From Lineus longissimus (Eukaryota > Nemertea > Pilidiophora > Heteronemertea > Lineidae): a DNA stretch of 64,000 nt. Both the position numbers and the translations under genes were made by a program. Below, piece by piece: positions 45,617 to 56,231 of this stretch. The DNA is taken from positions 7,626,349-7,690,348 of the forward strand of contig NC_088318.1 in NCBI RefSeq assembly GCF_910592395.1. Direction: 5' to 3'. Position 1 is the first letter of the stretch; each line of letters opens with the position of its first letter. The notes under the pieces are model-generated. The model had not been told where the DNA came from and did not search any database. It saw only the letters and a program-made list of their open reading frames with translations.

Positions 45617-46837
45617 TCAGTATCTTAAATTTAACATTGCATTTGCCTTACTGAAGTCCATGGTGATGCTAACTTGATTACAAAGGCCACCTTTAGGTCC
45701 AATCATTTGTGTTCCTGTGCTTGGCAATCGACGGAGTGGGGCGTTGCTTCCTAATGTGAATGTTCGCTTTAGTCTTGGGTGATCAAAATATACAAAAACA
45801 TCCTGTTCATTTAGAGACGTATCAAACTCTGAATACTCTCTGATGCAGTCCGCTATTGTGCATCGATTTGGCAAGAAAATAGTTTTACTCTCACATCCAT
45901 TTAGTGACTGGGTAGGGATAGCGATGTACTGTGTGCAACCAAGTAAATCCCTGTTCGGTATCCTATAAATGGGATATTGTGGAAACATATTCATCGGATG
46001 TTGTCCTTGGTAGATACTCAAGACACTTATCACATCATTATTACCAATTTCATTTCCACATGAATTAAATTTCTTGGCCAAACTGTTCATTGAATCTTTC
46101 TGTAATTCATCACCGTGCACAATCTGGATTGGCATCACATGCTCGTGTCCCGAGTCGAAAACTGGTGAGGGTTTTCTGTCCGCCCTCCCCTTGTCTTTGT
46201 CGGACTGACTAGCCATATCACACTGGACGGATGCTGAGTTGCGCTCAGAGGCAACTTGTACAGAAACAGACGTGCTGCTGCACACATACTGTACTGACTT
46301 TGAGACCTTTTCTTGGCTGCATTGTACTGTCACGGTGTGAGTCTCTGGAGCAAACTGACTCGCATAGGTGTTTGTTTCTGGTTTGCACTGAACACCAACC
46401 GACACTCTCGTAGGCACGGAGTCTGCATCAGTTTGTGATGACACACTCCTAGTCCTAATTTGAATTGATGTAAAATCTTCTTGATGGGAGAAGTCCTCTG
46501 GATTGTCGACATGTGTCTCTGCAAAAGTTGGCTTGGCTATTGATGAAACCATCTTCCGTGAAGGCATGCTAATTGGATTGTCACTCACGTTTCGTCCTTT
46601 GATTTTCTGTAAATACAGTTCCATACGGTTTTTATCACGACGAAGTGTTGAAGGTGATTTCAAACCTTTGATCCTTAGAGGTGCAGCAGTTCGTTTTAAA
46701 GCTCCATCAGCGTTCCAGAAGAGAGTTAGCGACGTTCCTTCTGCAGTTGCTGAGGTATCCCATTCGTTTGGCATACTGGTCAATCCAAGAGTGGCTATCA
46801 CCGATGTGATACTCTGAGGTAGCGTCGATATCGTCAT
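45617..46837 (-). CDS. Unknown protein inside an LTR-like element (possible Gag-type)
   Basis: About 406 codons, ATG at 46837, stop at 45617. The frame is open upstream to the 5' repeat, so initiation could be earlier. I do not recognise the family. N-terminal residues include LTLFWNADGALKR and a basic KSPSTLRRDKNRMELYLQ. The middle (about 120-215) is Ser/Val rich with repeated V-x-V-Q-C-like words (SVGVQC, TVTVQC, SVSVQV, SASVQC). The C-terminal third is hydrophobic/aromatic (HPMNMFPQYPIYRIPNRD, DVFVYFDHPRLKRTF). No zinc knuckle, protease or polymerase motif. Its position between LTR-like repeats suggests a Gag-like or captured protein. Function unknown. Confidence 0.6.
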   Translation of the reverse strand: MTISTLPQSITSVIATLGLTSMPNEWDTSATAEGTSLTLFWNADGALKRTAAPLRIKGLKSPSTLRRDKNRMELYLQKIKGRNVSDNPISMPSRKMVSSIAKPTFAETHVDNPEDFSHQEDFTSIQIRTRSVSSQTDADSVPTRVSVGVQCKPETNTYASQFAPETHTVTVQCSQEKVSKSVQYVCSSTSVSVQVASERNSASVQCDMASQSDKDKGRADRKPSPVFDSGHEHVMPIQIVHGDELQKDSMNSLAKKFNSCGNEIGNNDVISVLSIYQGQHPMNMFPQYPIYRIPNRDLLGCTQYIAIPTQSLNGCESKTIFLPNRCTIADCIREYSEFDTSLNEQDVFVYFDHPRLKRTFTLGSNAPLRRLPSTGTQMIGPKGGLCNQVSITMDFSKANAMLNLRY

Positions 46838-46904
46838 GATGAGCTGAGTCACTCGCTTGGCGTCTTCCTCTTCTTTCTCTGGGATCCTTTGGGTTCTCCA
46901 CCAA

Positions 46905-47421
46905 ATATTATGGGGGAAAAAAGGAAGGAGACTAGCGGTAGAAATAAATTGGAGTCCTGTAGGTTCTGTTCACTTCTTCTAATTCAATAAACTTTCATGA
47001 AAGCTAATACATTGATAGTTACAATTACAAATACAGATTGGAAGTCCAAATATGTGTGTTCCCAGGCTGGAGTCCAAGACCTGAATGACCATATACAATC
47101 TTTGATTTACCATGAAAACTATAACAACACAAAATCACCAAGGAGACATAATACAAACTTTGACAAATCAAACATGTTTCTGATTGAAAGACTTATACTA
47201 ATTACACTTGCCAATCAAGCGTCTCCAACTTGTTTGAACATACTTGATTAATAAAACAATGACCTTATAGTAAAAGAGTTAAACCCTCAGTAACCATTGT
47301 TTTCAGAATTAGCTAACTAGTTTTGTGTTTTGACATGTTCGATATGTCAAATATTCACCTTAAACATTATGAGAAATGATACCTTGTAAATTTATACTTT
47401 TGATGAAAAGTGCACCATAAA
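46905..47421 (-). repeat. Long direct repeat (LTR-like), left end on coding strand
   Basis: Partner of 44611-45127, same orientation. It differs by one extra A in the GGGGGAAAAAA run and a few substitutions (GAAAGC context TTTCATG against TTTCGTG). It would be the 5' LTR. Confidence 0.9.
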
Positions 47422-47423
47422 AT

Positions 47424-47892
47424 ATAACTCACGAAAGACAATGGCTATAGATTTCAAAATATCAGGATTGGCAGAATAGTACCTCAGCAAGAACCCTATT
47501 GTTTTCTGGCTTCATCAATTCTTAGAAATTGTCGTTTGGACTAGTTTGTTGCTCGTTTCAAAACGTATTCCCAATCAATGAAAATAGCCCCAGAGTCGGA
47601 ATTCCCTGCCAAGTGCCACCTATTGCCCTACCTCCCCTGTATAGTCCGATCAAGTAACTGGTGTTAACCTTGGATGAGCCCACTACTCAGTAGAGGGCGT
47701 GCTCCCGTAGACGGGAAGATCCATCAGCACTGTCCCTGTGGAAATTTATTCCACCAAACTCTCATAGGTCGAAGTTGCGTGTGTATGTGAAGAGAGCAAT
47801 GCATTGCAAAACGTTGATGATACAGGGTTGTCATTTTATGAAGCCATTCTGGACTCCAGTGCGAAAGTGTTATGGCAATACCCAGAGGAGTA
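47424..47892. other. No gene recognised
   Basis: Nothing supported between the LTR-like element and the TIR element. Confidence 0.3.
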
Positions 47893-48954
47893 CATGGAGG
47901 CGGCTTGTGGTATTCGACTCGATGACTCGACGACGCGATGACTCGATGACGCGATCCGGTTGGAATCTTTTTAAAGAATATCACTGCTTGGACTGTAATT
48001 TATACATAGAATCATAAGTGGAGGAAAATAAAAAAGAACCGATCATTACCAACCCCTTTCCAGCTGTTTTCACCGTATCTAATCCGACCATTTTTCGTTT
48101 CCTACAAGTTCGCATTTTTGATAAAACCATGCGCCATGTTGCTATACAAGCCACTGGTATCTTACCGTCAATACAGCTAATACACCTAAATATAGCTGGT
48201 TCAGATCAACCTCCTACCCAGGTTCTTTACGAGCAGAAATTCCAATGTTAAAATGACACGCGATTTCCTGGAGACAAGGTTGGCTCTGGATATCCGTTCA
48301 GCACGGCAATATTAAATGTCCTATACACCTTTCCAGAAATGGGGCGCTGAGTGTCCGAAATAGTGATGTCATAAGGGGAAACTAGGCCTGTGGTGGAGGG
48401 ACAAAGGAGATAGTCATGGTTGACCAACACACTTGAATGCCTTTAATGACGGACAAGGGGGAAAAAGTTAGTTCCAATGCAAGCCACCAATTTCGGAAAG
48501 CATGTATAGGGGCTGATGTATTGGGGGGGGGGGGGCAGATGTCAAGGGACAGAAGAGGGACTGAGTGACTGAGTCTAAAAAACTGTACATATGCGAAATT
48601 CCGATTCTTGACAGACTACCACATGACATCTGACATTGGCCACTAGAAGCTTGTTTGTCAATTAAATCTCCGGTCATTTTGCATGCTATGAAACTTCCAC
48701 GAGTCCTTTAAATATCAAAATCAATCGCGGGGACCAATCTTCAGTGGCCATGGCTGGGGGGGGGGGGGGGCACATCCTTCCACATACCGTAGCTGGGTAT
48801 GTGAAGGCCGAGCTAAAACCTCTGCTGTTGCAGCGGTAGCCCGGAGACCAGGATCATGGGATTCCGTATTTTAGCAAAATCCATAGCAACGATCGCGTCA
48901 TCGAGCCATCGCGTCGTCGAGTCATCGAGTCGAATACCACAAGCCCATGGAGGC
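47893..48954. mobile_element. TIR element with 9-bp target duplication (MULE-like)
   Basis: The element spans 47902-48945 (1,044 bp). TIRs of 55 bp start GGCTTGTGGTATTCG and differ at one position. The rest of the TIR repeats CGATGACTCGACGACGCG-type words. CATGGAGGC at 47893-47901 and 48946-48954 is an exact 9-bp duplication, the length typical of Mutator-like elements. Inside there are G runs at 48524-48536 and 48757-48770 but no transposase-like ORF, so it is non-autonomous. Confidence 0.88.
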
Positions 48955-49094
48955 AATACATAGAACAAACCACTATCTCAAGCTTAACCACAGTGCCTGA
49001 AAGCAGTTACACATGCTTACAGCCTATATAACGTATGCTATTTTGCGGTCTGTCTGCTGACACCAAGTCCCGGTAGGAGTTTGTGTATGCATGG

Positions 49095-49230
49095 TGTCTA
49101 TACTGTAGTCAAATTCGGTACACATGGACCCTTGGGTGGCTGTTACTCAGAGACCAAATTGCCGCCAGATATCATTACTCATTTGGCAACCAGGGGGGTC
49201 ATGCAACAAATGAAAAAATGTACCTCTTGC
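49095..49230. repeat. Diverged fragment of the E1 family
   Basis: AAATTCGGTACACATGGACC, CAGAGACCAAATTGCC and GGCAACCAGGGGGG follow the order of motifs in the E1 elements (20.3-20.6 kb). Confidence 0.6.
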
Positions 49231-50035
49231 TGCTAAATCTCTTCATCTTACTTTCCACTATCTTGGTGCCAGAGTGCAGTATTCAAATTGACTGGCCAGT
49301 CACTTTCTAGTCATGGTATTTCTACCGGTATCCCATTACGTGCTTGTCGGTAGTTTTCAAATTGACGGGTAGGTCAATTCTAGTTAGTTTGAGTGATTTT
49401 TCTGCCCTATAGGGAAAAATTTTGAAATGAGAGCGATATGCAACACTTGTCAACATCTTGGAGCAGACTGTAGTGCCACAATGCTTTGCAGTACACTAAG
49501 TCTGTCTAAATGTGTTACACCCGACCAATGTTGGTCGTAAAATTACTAAATCAGTGTTTGAGCTTTTGTTTATACATGCACATCAAACCAGTCAAGTGCA
49601 AATTGTTTTGTTGGTCTGTTATATATGACAAGTTTGGGTTTTTTACCTCTGATAGTTTAGAGTTAACTTTGATTAGTGACACGATGACCCCTGTGTAGTG
49701 TCTTCACTCTTCAAATCTAGACCGCCAAAGACAGTGCGATTGGTAACTTACAAAGCCCTTTGGACAGTGACTGATACTCGTTGTAATATCTCCCAATTAA
49801 ATTGGCATTGAGGGATTATCATTTCAGTGTGACAGAAAAAACTCTTGTCATAGCTTGTTTACACCGATAGTGAGTTGTGTAGAAAGGTGAAAGAAGTTTC
49901 AACTGAATTGCTATTTTGTTCGTTTGGATGATTATCATTGAAAGCTTGAAAAAAAATGTTAGTGATTGCTTCTGAATCTTCGTTAGGCCACAACTTCAGT
50001 TCACACCCTACCACTACTTGCTTTACTATTTTTAG
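49231..50035. other. Intron sequence before the OXA1L exon
   Basis: No repeat or exon recognised. It ends with a pyrimidine-rich tract and TTTTTAG acceptor at 50030-50035. Confidence 0.4.
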
Positions 50036-50252
50036 GCCTTCACAGCTGGCGGAGAATATATTCCTCCACCTCCAACAGTTCCCACAGTCGACCCTCTGGC
50101 AGACATTGGTGAAGTTGCCCTGAATGCTCTTGGAGAGCCTACATTCGCAAGTCTTGGTCTTGGTAGTTGGTGGCCACCTGGATTGGTACAGTCAGCACTT
50201 GAATTACTTCATGTGTCATGCGATTTACCATGGTGGAGTGCAATTGTAGTAG
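50036..50252 (+). CDS. OXA1L: OXA1L-like exon: linker and start of the insertase domain
   Basis: 217-bp exon between TTTTTAG| and |GTATGT. The frame starts in phase 0 and ends with one base of the next codon. A Pro-rich linker (EYIPPPPTVPTVDPLADIGE) precedes LGLGSWWPPGLVQSALELLH and DLPWWSAIVV. Family members have L-G-L-G-S-x-x-P-x-G-L-(I/V)-Q-x-x-L-E-x-x-H and L-P-W-W-x-A-I here, the stretch entering the first transmembrane helix. OXA1L inserts mitochondrially made and nuclear-encoded proteins into the inner membrane. The upstream boundary could hide one more exon. No in-frame stop within the exon, and both splice sites match consensus. Confidence 0.88.
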
Positions 50253-50272
50253 GTATGTAATTTTGTTTGTTA

Positions 50273-50984
50273 AATGAAACGGCCAGGGACCAGTGTGCTC
50301 ACCGTATTGATATTTGGTGCTTTGGAATTCATCCTGGTTAAGAAACATTGTACATGTATAGTATATAGGTCAAACTAAAGTCGTTAATTTTGGCCTCCTG
50401 GTTTGGTCCTCCAAGTTGAGTACCAGATCAGATCGAAATTCTGTGTCCGAGGTTACATGACGTAGGGAGTCATGTGTACCAAATTTCAAGTTCATAGCTT
50501 AAGTGGTTAAGAAACGTGCCATAGTTACACTCAAACGACCAATTTACGCCATTTGACCTCTGTGACCTTGAAAAGCAGGTCAAATCAAAAACTCATATGA
50601 AATGTGTTGTATCCTTGCTAGGAGAACGTACCATAAAAATGTTTTTGAAAATGAATCACTAATAAGCGAGATATCACACTTTCTAGGTTTTCACTTTTGG
50701 CCCCCTGGTGGCCAAGTCGAGAATAAGACCAGACTGAATTCAGGGTCAGAGGTCACCTGACCTAGGGGCTCCTTTGTATAAAGTCTCAAGTTCATAGCCT
50801 TAGGGGTTAAGAAACGTGCCACAGTTACGCTCAAATGGCCAATTTACGCCATTTGACCTCTGTGACCTTGTCAATTATATCAAATCAAAAACCCGTATCA
50901 TACGTGATGTATCCTTGCTAAGAGTATCTACCATAAAATTTTTACCAAAACTAATCAGTAATAAGCGAGATATGGCACTATTTT
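50273..50984 (+). mobile_element. E1-family element arm, plus orientation
   Basis: Starts after TA with AATGAAACGGCCAGGG, as copy 1 does at 19698, followed by two diverged subunits with CATTTGACCTCTGTGACC at about 50545 and 50850. It is cut at 50984 by Helentron-like copy B. A reverse-oriented arm with the same outer end is at 60185-60508. Confidence 0.75.
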
Positions 50985-53206
50985 AGACCATATCCACAAC
51001 TCCGTGGATATGGTCTATTGTTTTTACTGAGCCGATCGCCTGGACCCGAGGGATGTGGTTTTCGACACGTATCTCCGAAACTGCCGCACGGAACGACCTG
51101 AAATTTGGTTAGGTTACGTTTCATAACCTGCTAACGAACAACGTGTACTTTATTTTTGCAGCCGTTGCTTACTTTTTTAGTTTTCGGGTGATTTTTGATG
51201 AAAAACGCCGGTTCTGAACCGTTCCGGTAATAGCACTGCCTCTCGCGTTTTTACCGATTAGGCAAGTTGCTCAACGTTGATCTGTCCCGACCTGAACAGG
51301 TGGGAGGATACCCGCTACATGGAAGAGCCAACAGACATTTCGTCTACACATTCTAGACTGGGTGAGTGTGATTTTTTCGTGATTGTAATCGCCCTCAAAT
51401 TTGTGTTGAAACACTGCATCAGACAAAATTAACTCATCAGAGGTCAAGAAAAGGATCATAAGAATATATATTCGCTGTTAGTTTGGGTGATTATAGGGAG
51501 CACGTCCATCTTTTGAGGCAAACTTGTCATCCGAAAGTTTCCAGATCCCCGCAATGGCGGATATACATTCATCAGAAAAATTACGAATTCGGGCAAGTTT
51601 CATCAAACTGTGCGCCTTAAACACCTAAGAATGTCTCAAAATCACCCAGACTCTACACATGAGATATACCTTCACTGAAAATAATTGCTAAAACCTCGCT
51701 TAACGTGTCGCGAGTGCTGAAAGCAACAGTTTTGGAGATCATTTTTCTGTACATCCTGCTCACTCCTGTAGAAATGTACAGTAAAGCACGTATACACGTG
51801 CAGTGTAAATGGACACACGAATGTACACACCTTCTGAAAATATTCTCAGCAAAGGTGATAAGTGTTTGTTCTGAATTATGACAAGAAATTCATAGACTAT
51901 CAGCAGGTAGTCAGTGTCTGTTGGTCTGAATAATGAATGATAAAACTTCTGGTGAAGTTAAAATATTTCCTCGCTCTGTTTTACAGCCTGATGCAGTGAC
52001 GGGGATGATCAGCATCTGTTCTGTTCTGCGACTGCATCAGTCACGGATATAGGAACCTTGACCACGAGGAGCTGATGAGGCAAAGGCGTATAACCGTCTT
52101 AACCTTGACATCGGTGCAGTGCTGAATTTGCCGTCCGAAGACAAACCAGTATAATATTCCAGCCGTATTTCGTTCTTTTCACTGTAATACTTTTACTTCA
52201 AAAAGACTGAATAAATAAACCTACTGTGGCAGTTAGTTTAAAAGATATTATTGCATTTTACGTTTTTACTCTTAGTGCTGATCGGTCATACCCCTTGGGC
52301 CTGGCCCTAACCTTGCAATGCATACTGGTTGTCTCGATGCCGTATGCTATGACCATGTATATATCTACTGGACTGGTTTGTTGCACCATGTCGAAGGAAT
52401 TTGATGTATAGATCGGGACACTTCCCTCACATCACAATCTACACCTCAAAAGAATGGTTGTAAAAATCCTTGCCATGATTCCCGGTTGCCCCTATGTTGT
52501 GACCATGCATGCATCAATGGCCTGGGATGTTGCAACCTACACTTCAAAGGAATGCGAAGTCTAAATCACATTTATTTTTTGTCCCCAGGTTGTGACTTTC
52601 CTAACAGCAATTGCAGACCATATCCCTGGTGATAGTGTTTTGTCATCTTAAAAATGAGCACCAGGACAAAGCACCAAAAACCTGCCACTTAAGATCAGAT
52701 CAGAAGTTACCTACGTCGTGCCAGTACCCACAAGTGCATGATTGACACCTAGATCATTTGAAGAAAAAAATGGCAGCAGAACCATGTGTGCATGGAGGGA
52801 GGTATTATAATATAAATACTGTGGAGACGCAATGTATTATTGGTCATCCCAACATTGGGAGCTTTCATCCCCACCAGCCATATCAGATGACCAACTGGTT
52901 TCCCTCACTCGACCAGAAAACTCATCAAAAGATACGAAAGATGTTGAGATTCAGATTACATTTGCTTGTTGTCTGCTGTATTCTGACCATCCATATGCTG
53001 AGTTGTTGCAGTCCCAGAACCATCGCTAATTCTAGTATTTATGATGCACCTACTGTCACAACCTAATTCAGCTGGTTATTCAGGGTTATTTGCCTCTGAT
53101 TTATCTGGTTATATCCTGGTGCAAACCTAATTTCTCAACATGACAAAATACTTTCACCAGGGATATGGTCTGCAATTTGCTGTTAGGCGAATTGCCCAAT
53201 ACTAGT
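50985..53206 (-). mobile_element. Helentron-like non-autonomous element, copy B
   Basis: 2.22 kb with the 14-bp-stem hairpin at its left end (TAGACCATATCCAC...), and right end CCCAATACTAGT. T lies on both sides at the junctions. It is about as similar to copy C as alleles are, apart from the insertion in C. Inside it, CAAAGC at 52667-52672 is the empty form of the TIR-element site in C. A 36-bp inverted repeat (52608-52645 and 53140-53178, GCAGACCATATCCCTGG) bounds its terminal 570 bp. Confidence 0.75.
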
Positions 53207-54950
53207 TCTTGATAGTGTTGCCACTATGATTTCTATGTAGTAGTGGTGTATGTTAACAGCGCCTTAAAGCTGAACCGCACCTTTCTTTGTGTCAGAAATT
53301 TTCTGAAGTATGTTAGCGAATTTGATGTTAGAGAAGATGGTAAATTGTTTATTTTAAATTTGTGACAATTTAGGTGGGGTGTGTGACGGTCAGAGGTTTA
53401 TGTGTGGCGTAGCGCATTTTAAGTTTGGCGCGTCTTGTTGTTTTCGCACCCTATTCTCCAGGAGCATGCGCATTTGCCATTTCCGCCCACCGCAGTAGAC
53501 ACGATTTTTATACTTGTTCTGACAATTTTGAATTATAACATGCCTTAGTACAACAATGATGGAAAGATAAGGCCGGGATAGAGGTAATTAAGATATAACA
53601 AATGTATAGTATAGACTTATTAGGTTGCACTGTTACAGTTCTGGGCCTTTTTTGGTTGGCCCTACAAGAGTGTTTTAGTTGACAGGGTTTCAGTGCGAGT
53701 GGCGTACAGGTGTGTAAAGTGAGAGTTTATCAATAGATGGCGCCACTGTGTTAGTAAAGGGTAATTTTAGCTGATGAAACTATTGTCCAAGTTAATAAAG
53801 TTTCAAAGCCCTTCTATGTCTTTACTGATGTTATAAAATGATAGCAGCTTAGTACTTCTGCTAATAGTAAAATGTATGTCATCTATCCTCGGCAAGAGAC
53901 AATGTCACAACCTGTCATTGATGAGAGACAAGGTCACAATCTGTCTCTGGTAACCACTGCATTCCAACTGTGTATTCAGTGTTGGTCCTTTCTGTCTTTT
54001 CAGTTTTTACACGATCTGTGGAATTTTTAAGAGATTACCAACAAAGATTTAAACGACACATTACGACTTTATTACTTTCACTCAATGAAACAGCAGCAAC
54101 TGCCACAGGGTCCTCATCCCCAGAATCATCATCAGAATCATCATTTTTATCAACAACCTTACACAATTTCTTGACAATCGCCAAGTGAAAGTCCAGAAGA
54201 GTTTTTATGGGCCCCACACCCACAGTCTGGGGACCATATTGATATTGCTGGAAGTTCTACATTCTTCTATCTGTTCACCCACAAACATTATTGTGAGTGT
54301 TCTCTAAAACACCTAAATAAACCAAAAATCTTTCTTCTGTATACCACCAAACATAACCCCAACCATTCAACGTCACCAAAGACTTTTCGAAATTTGGGTT
54401 CATTTTGATGCTTTTGAAGCATTTTTATGCGCCGATTTTCTGATTTGCTTTCAAATCTCCGGCACGATTCTGTCAATCACACGTACATTAGCATAAGCTC
54501 CGCCCCGTAATGGTGACGTCATATCCTCATGCATCATGGCGGCGGTATCTCTTTGCCGAAGTGGGGGATCCCCCGAAGTGGCGAGCTGTCGAGTATTTTG
54601 AGCAAAGAACGACGGTTGAATGTAGGAATAAAATAAAGGAATAGCCTTAAATGCTTATCGATGATCCATCCTGCCCATCTGAAAAGGTTAGGGTGTTGTT
54701 TAAATGTTATTGAGCGTGTGATTTTGAGAAAGCGCGAGCGTGTTTGTCTGGAAATAGATCATCCGCGAAACGGAATAGACTTCAATCTTCCATACGTGTA
54801 CTGTGTGGGCCCGTGGGGGCTATCAAATTTGCTGACAAGCAAATTTCAAATTTCTAGTAATCTCTTGTATCTTAGTTATTCATATTCTATCAAAAGTATA
54901 AAAAAGGATTTAATTGAAATGTCATCTCAAAACAAAACGTAGTACAGTAG
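53207..54950. other. Unassigned intron sequence
   Basis: No motif-bearing ORF. A minus-strand 62-codon frame at 54035-54223 has an acidic run (NDDSDDDSGDEDP) but no start or splice context that I trust. ATAGATGGCGCCACTGTG at about 53737 resembles the inner TIR word of the 57923 element. The missing end of the piggyBac element should lie in or near here. Confidence 0.35.
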
Positions 54951-54951
54951 A

Positions 54952-55020
54952 CCTCACCTTAGTCGAACCTATTGGGACCATAGATTTTTCTTCGACTTAC
55001 ACAAAGTCTACTTAGGTGAT
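54952..55020. repeat. Single pogo/Tigger-like terminus
   Basis: TA followed by CAGTAGACCTCACCTTAG and then AGTCGAAC/GTTCGACT-like words resembles one TIR of a Tc1/mariner-group element. No matching second end was found nearby. Confidence 0.4.
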
Positions 55021-55379
55021 GATTATTCAAAAGAAAAGCATGAAATTTGCTTCAACTTAATCAGATCTCGGCATATGCAAGTTCAACTTTGGCAAGGTTG
55101 ACTGTATCTTCAATTTTCATGACACGGCATACCTTTTCAAATGACAACTCAATTATTCCTAAATGGACCGAAGCAGCTGTGCCTGCCATGAAAACCACCA
55201 CCACTAGCCAATTCGGAGGAAAACCAGATGCTGCTACTATGTTAGTCCTATGGACAACTCCAAAATACAGAAGTACTTGATTTAATCCCACAAAGCAACT
55301 ACCTTCTTTGCTCTTCTACCCAGGTGCCTCCCTACTTCACAACTTCCATTGTACATCTTCACACCTCCCTCAACCCTAA

Positions 55380-56220
55380 TTAGTGGGGACCATTCAATTT
55401 GCTGCCAAGCAAATTCATAGTTCTAGTTTCTGGTTGATCATGCCTGAGCTTATGGACAATGAAAGCATTGTGCAGTGCTATTTCTATAAGGTAAAACACT
55501 ACCTTCTTATGCCACTTGACAGTCTTCCTTGTGAAGGGGTAATAGCTGAGCATTTGGTCAAGGTTGTCAACACCGGACATGTGCGCGTTATACTCAGTGA
55601 TGCAAACAGGCTTCTGGATCTTTTCCTTTTCACCATGATCCCCCTTCTTGAATCTCTCAACCTCCACAGTACTCTTATCATGCTTAGTACTGACCATTAT
55701 CACAGTCCTTTTGTCCTGCCAAGCCAATACCATGACAGTTCCATTGCTCCTTGACACAGTATCAAATCTTGGGATGATGTGACCCCTGTCACCGACTTGA
55801 CGAATCTCTACAGGCTCCCCTCTGTTCTTTCTCAGTGTGCCACAAGTAGGTAGGTATTCAACAACTCCCCACTAAGCTCCACAGAGTTGTACAGATTGTC
55901 CATGTACAGGGAGTAAGGATTATTCAGCAGTCTGTCCATGAGACCAATAACAGTTTCACGAAGTGTGTTTCCCTGGCCGTGATACAAGTCCTGGTTCCAG
56001 CAGTATGTAGTGTCAGAATCACATAGAATGTATCCTTTTATCCCATACTTCGTTGGTTTGTCCTTGTTGTACACACGGAATGATAATCTTCCCCTCCACT
56101 TGAGGGTACCCTCATCAATTGAGATGAACTCGCCTGGATCATACAGATCACGCCATTTCGCAACCATGAGATCGTAGACTGGTCTTATTTTGTACTTGAC
56201 TTGTCAGTATTGTCTGGAGC
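55380..56220 (-). pseudogene. piggyBac transposase, C-terminal two thirds
   Basis: Minus-strand frames carry the DDE_Tnp_1_7-type core: KIRPVYDLM-like entry, SIDEGTLKWRGRL (first catalytic Asp), LYMDNLYNSVEL (second Asp) and HMSGVDNLDQM (third Asp). One base is missing near 56187 and another shift lies near 55845 within LNTYL, so two frameshifts interrupt the frame. It stops at 55380 soon after the core without the Cys-rich C-terminal domain of many relatives. The N-terminal part is displaced to 59210-59958 by a 3-kb insertion. Confidence 0.88.
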
Positions 56221-56231
56221 TTTGGCATTGT

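Larger units (their letters stand above)
44611..47423 (-). mobile_element. LTR-like element carrying one unknown ORF
   Basis: 2.8-kb unit: two almost identical direct repeats of about 515 bp enclose 1.8 kb with one long minus-strand ORF. Just inside the 5' repeat, TTTGGTGGAGAACCC has the position and look of a tRNA primer-binding site, and a purine-rich AACAACAGGAG lies next to the other repeat. ATAAA flanks both outer ends and could be a 5-bp target duplication, but the same bases also follow the first repeat internally. No protease, RT or integrase motif is present, so it must be non-autonomous if it is an LTR retrotransposon. The near identity of the repeats suggests a recent insertion. 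Confidence 0.7.

Noticed and set aside
52758-53066. 102-codon ORF also present at 58759-59067
   Set aside because: Part of the Helentron-like copies B and C. Copy A lacks the first part, and no rolling-circle or helicase motif is present.
53240-53275. TTAACAGCGCC as the missing left piggyBac end
   Set aside because: It shares TTAAC and GCGCC with the right end but not the order or spacing of the terminal repeat.
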